DNA of 64,000 nucleotides from contig NC_063269.1 in the NCBI RefSeq assembly GCF_910591885.1, positions 1,674,001-1,738,000 on the forward strand, written 5' to 3'. This stretch comes from Bombus terrestris. Its lineage: Eukaryota; Arthropoda; Insecta; Hymenoptera; Apidae. A program made the position numbers and the translations under genes. The notes beneath the pieces were generated by a model. The model saw only the letters and a program-made list of their open reading frames with translations, ran no database searches and was not told where the DNA came from. This document shows positions 62,212 to 64,000 of the stretch, piece after piece; position 1 is the stretch's first letter; each line of letters starts with the position of its first letter.

Positions 62212-62979
62212 ATGGCAGCGGACGACCCTCTCTGCAATGAACCTCTACTTTCCGTTGAATTCGAGGTCTTTGGCAAGGTGCAGGGTAAGAGTGTAGTTTT
62301 ATTGGCCAGGAGATCAACGAGTATTCGGTTAATGTTGTTTCATTTAAAACCGAGCTTTCGTCGGATATTTCTCGCGTTGTTTCACTACGATTACGGGGAC
62401 CACGGCTTGCGACGAATAGAACGTCAAGGTCGAAAGAAATGTGCGTTGGACGCAGTGATATGTCAATTGTAAGATAGCAGACGCTGTAACAATGGATAAT
62501 TAATATGGAGAGGAGAGAAAATTTGTGAATTTTCTTCGTATTCTTCAGTTCAATGAGACGATTAACAAACGAATCCGAAAGATTTCTGTTGCTTCAAATG
62601 ATGATAATTTGGTTCATTACTTTGCTGTTAATATTCTTAAGGAAGTTCAAGGTTATATCTAGATTCTTGTAAAATTTGACTTGTCACTGCCTAATTCGCT
62701 TTGAATTGAATAATTGTCGATGAGACATCGGCAAATGAGGAACATTAGTGGGACGACAGTATAATAGAGCTAAAAATAATGGAATCTGTTTTTTGTATTT
62801 CCATTCTTTCGCATCGTGTTACATAATTTTAACTGTGCATAATTTTCGCCAGGTGTCTATTTCCCAAAGTACGTGAGGGACATATGTCAGCAACTGGGGA
62901 TTTGCGGCTGGGTGAAGAACACCAAGTCCGGCACGATACTTGGGAAAATGCAGGGACCACGTGCGCTCATCGATCAGAT
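62212..62979 (+). CDS. Acylphosphatase, first two coding exons (3' partial)
   Basis: Exons 62212-62284 (donor CAGG/GTAAGA) and 62853-62979 (acceptor CGCCAG, donor AT/GTGAGT) join through a split Gly codon. They encode MAADDPLCNEPLLSVEFEVF, then GKVQGVYFPKYVRDICQQLG, then ICGWVKNTKSGTILGKMQGP. Acylphosphatases are about 100-residue cytosolic enzymes that hydrolyse carboxyl-phosphate bonds, such as that of 1,3-bisphosphoglycerate. The order FGxVQGVxF, GWVKNT and GxxQGP is the family signature. Asn of GWVKNT (catalytic Asn41 in the muscle enzyme) is present. The loop residue that is Arg23 in the family (VCFRMY in human ACYP2) is Pro here, followed by Lys. The last 30-35 residues should lie in an exon beyond 64000; none was found in the window. 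Confidence 0.9.
62285..62852 (+). other. Acylphosphatase intron 1
   Basis: 568-bp intron, phase 1, AT-rich. The exon 1 frame reads on 60 codons in another phase, which is chance. Confidence 0.75.
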
Positions 62980-64000
62980 GTGAGTTGCGATTCCTTGTCA
63001 CCAAGCTTTTGCACAAACCGTCGGTGGCGCCGATCGGTAAACAATGTGAAAGTTCATTTTTGCTCGAATTTATCTGTTTCTCTGATTACCAAGAAAGAGA
63101 GATAAAATAAGGCAAATTTGCAGAGAACATATTCCCCCTCTTAGCTTTCTGAGCGCAGCGAAGAAAGAAAACAAGTAGAAAGAAGGGAAAACCGAGCTTC
63201 GTTCCTTTCGTTTGTTCCTTGGTTCGTTCGAACAACTGAATAAATTCCTCGAATTAACCCAGATATGCTCGTTATTCGAAATAATGATCGCAATATGTAA
63301 TCTTTCCTAACGTTACCCACATTTAACGTTATATTTTTGTTTAAACGGTTGAAGTTACGAATGAATAATGATAATCGAATGTTATGCAAAAGCTTCATTA
63401 TAACATCAATTCGATTCGATTCAAATCCCACTCGATTTAAATCCCTAGTTTAAAGTTTAAATTTTCGAAAGAATGAAATTATGTGGAAAAACGTCGTAAA
63501 CGTGAAAAGAAAGTCGCGAGTGTCTGAATTAAACTTCCTTCCGTAGAACGTTTTGTGCATCAGGCGTAGAAGAATACGAACTCTTGATCTCCCTTTCTTT
63601 CGTCTTTTTCTTCCTTTCACCTTCCGATCTTCTGCTTCGTTCCGCGAATTGATGACACACGCGCGCTAACGTAAGCTGGCGAATTCAGTGCTCCCGTAAA
63701 ATCGCGTGACCTTAGCCGCAAATTGCCGAGTAACGGTCATTAGGTAGTTGGGCCTGACTTTAATAACGATCTAATGAAATAATAGCGCGGACCGCGTCGT
63801 TGTCTCTTTCCTTCGCGAGTTATCGCCGAATCGCTCTGGTTTCCGACTATTGTCAACCGACCGCTTCTATCGCGTACGATTCTTCGGCAAATAATACATT
63901 TTCGTTAGGTGGAAAACACGCGGCAGAGATACACGAATTATTCCGCAAGCTATTTAATCAAACTTTTGGGATTTTTAATTGACGTCCCACGTTCAATACG
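62980..64000 (+). other. Acylphosphatase intron 2, runs to the window end
   Basis: AT-rich up to about 63540, then richer in CpG. No final acylphosphatase exon or other gene was recognised. Confidence 0.5.

Noticed and set aside
61913..62317. 134-codon minus-strand frame over the acylphosphatase start
   Set aside because: It overlaps the real first exon on the other strand and has no recognisable family.

Overview
The window is insect nuclear DNA. Evidence: very long spliced genes with GT-AG introns, short AT-rich introns alongside multi-kilobase ones, CpG-rich patches, and arthropod protein families. The overall style (AT-rich, CpG-tolerant, mariner-type elements) suggests a hymenopteran, perhaps a bee; that species-level guess is inference. 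All genes that can be supported lie on the + strand.

Positions 1-42952 hold the 3' part of the giant nesprin gene Msp300, which tethers the nuclear envelope to the cytoskeleton. The 5' end, where actin-binding CH domains would be expected, lies outside the window. Seventeen exons can be joined in one reading frame, giving about 8,119 residues in the window. There are two giant, mostly disordered exons (2-11371 and 16032-21973), separated by three small spectrin-like exons. Then comes a run of spectrin-repeat exons and a textbook KASH domain (42733-42952) that ends in Pro-Pro-Pro-Ile and carries the cysteine that pairs with SUN proteins. Exon 1 contains about 28 copies of a 34-residue PEVK-like repeat. 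The second giant exon contains about 21 evenly spread Gln-Thr motifs that look like a multivalent dynein light chain (LC8) docking array. A CpG-rich intronic region at about 31200-31934 leads into a new start exon (31935-31958). It joins in frame to the last 1.4 thousand residues and would make a short KASH nesprin. A 39-base in-frame microexon (40410-40448) and a GC-AG intron (donor 34177) are further splicing features.

Positions 46369-59812 hold two members of the Fuseless membrane-protein family. The first (46369 to about 48410 or 48553) encodes only the first half of the fold. The second (51819-59812, four exons, 419 residues) is a complete fuseless gene with four internal copies of a Trp-Arg-Gly-x-Trp motif, one at each paired-helix unit. 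In Drosophila, Fuseless organises calcium channels at presynaptic active zones.

From 62212 the first two coding exons of an acylphosphatase gene are present; its end lies beyond the window. It keeps the catalytic Asn but has Pro where the family has its phosphate-binding Arg.

Introns and intergenic DNA carry several small inverted-repeat elements: a 141-bp mariner-type MITE at 47843, a 254-bp element at 57681, and three relatives sharing a GGTGCTCTC-type end. No tRNA, rRNA or CRISPR structure was recognised.
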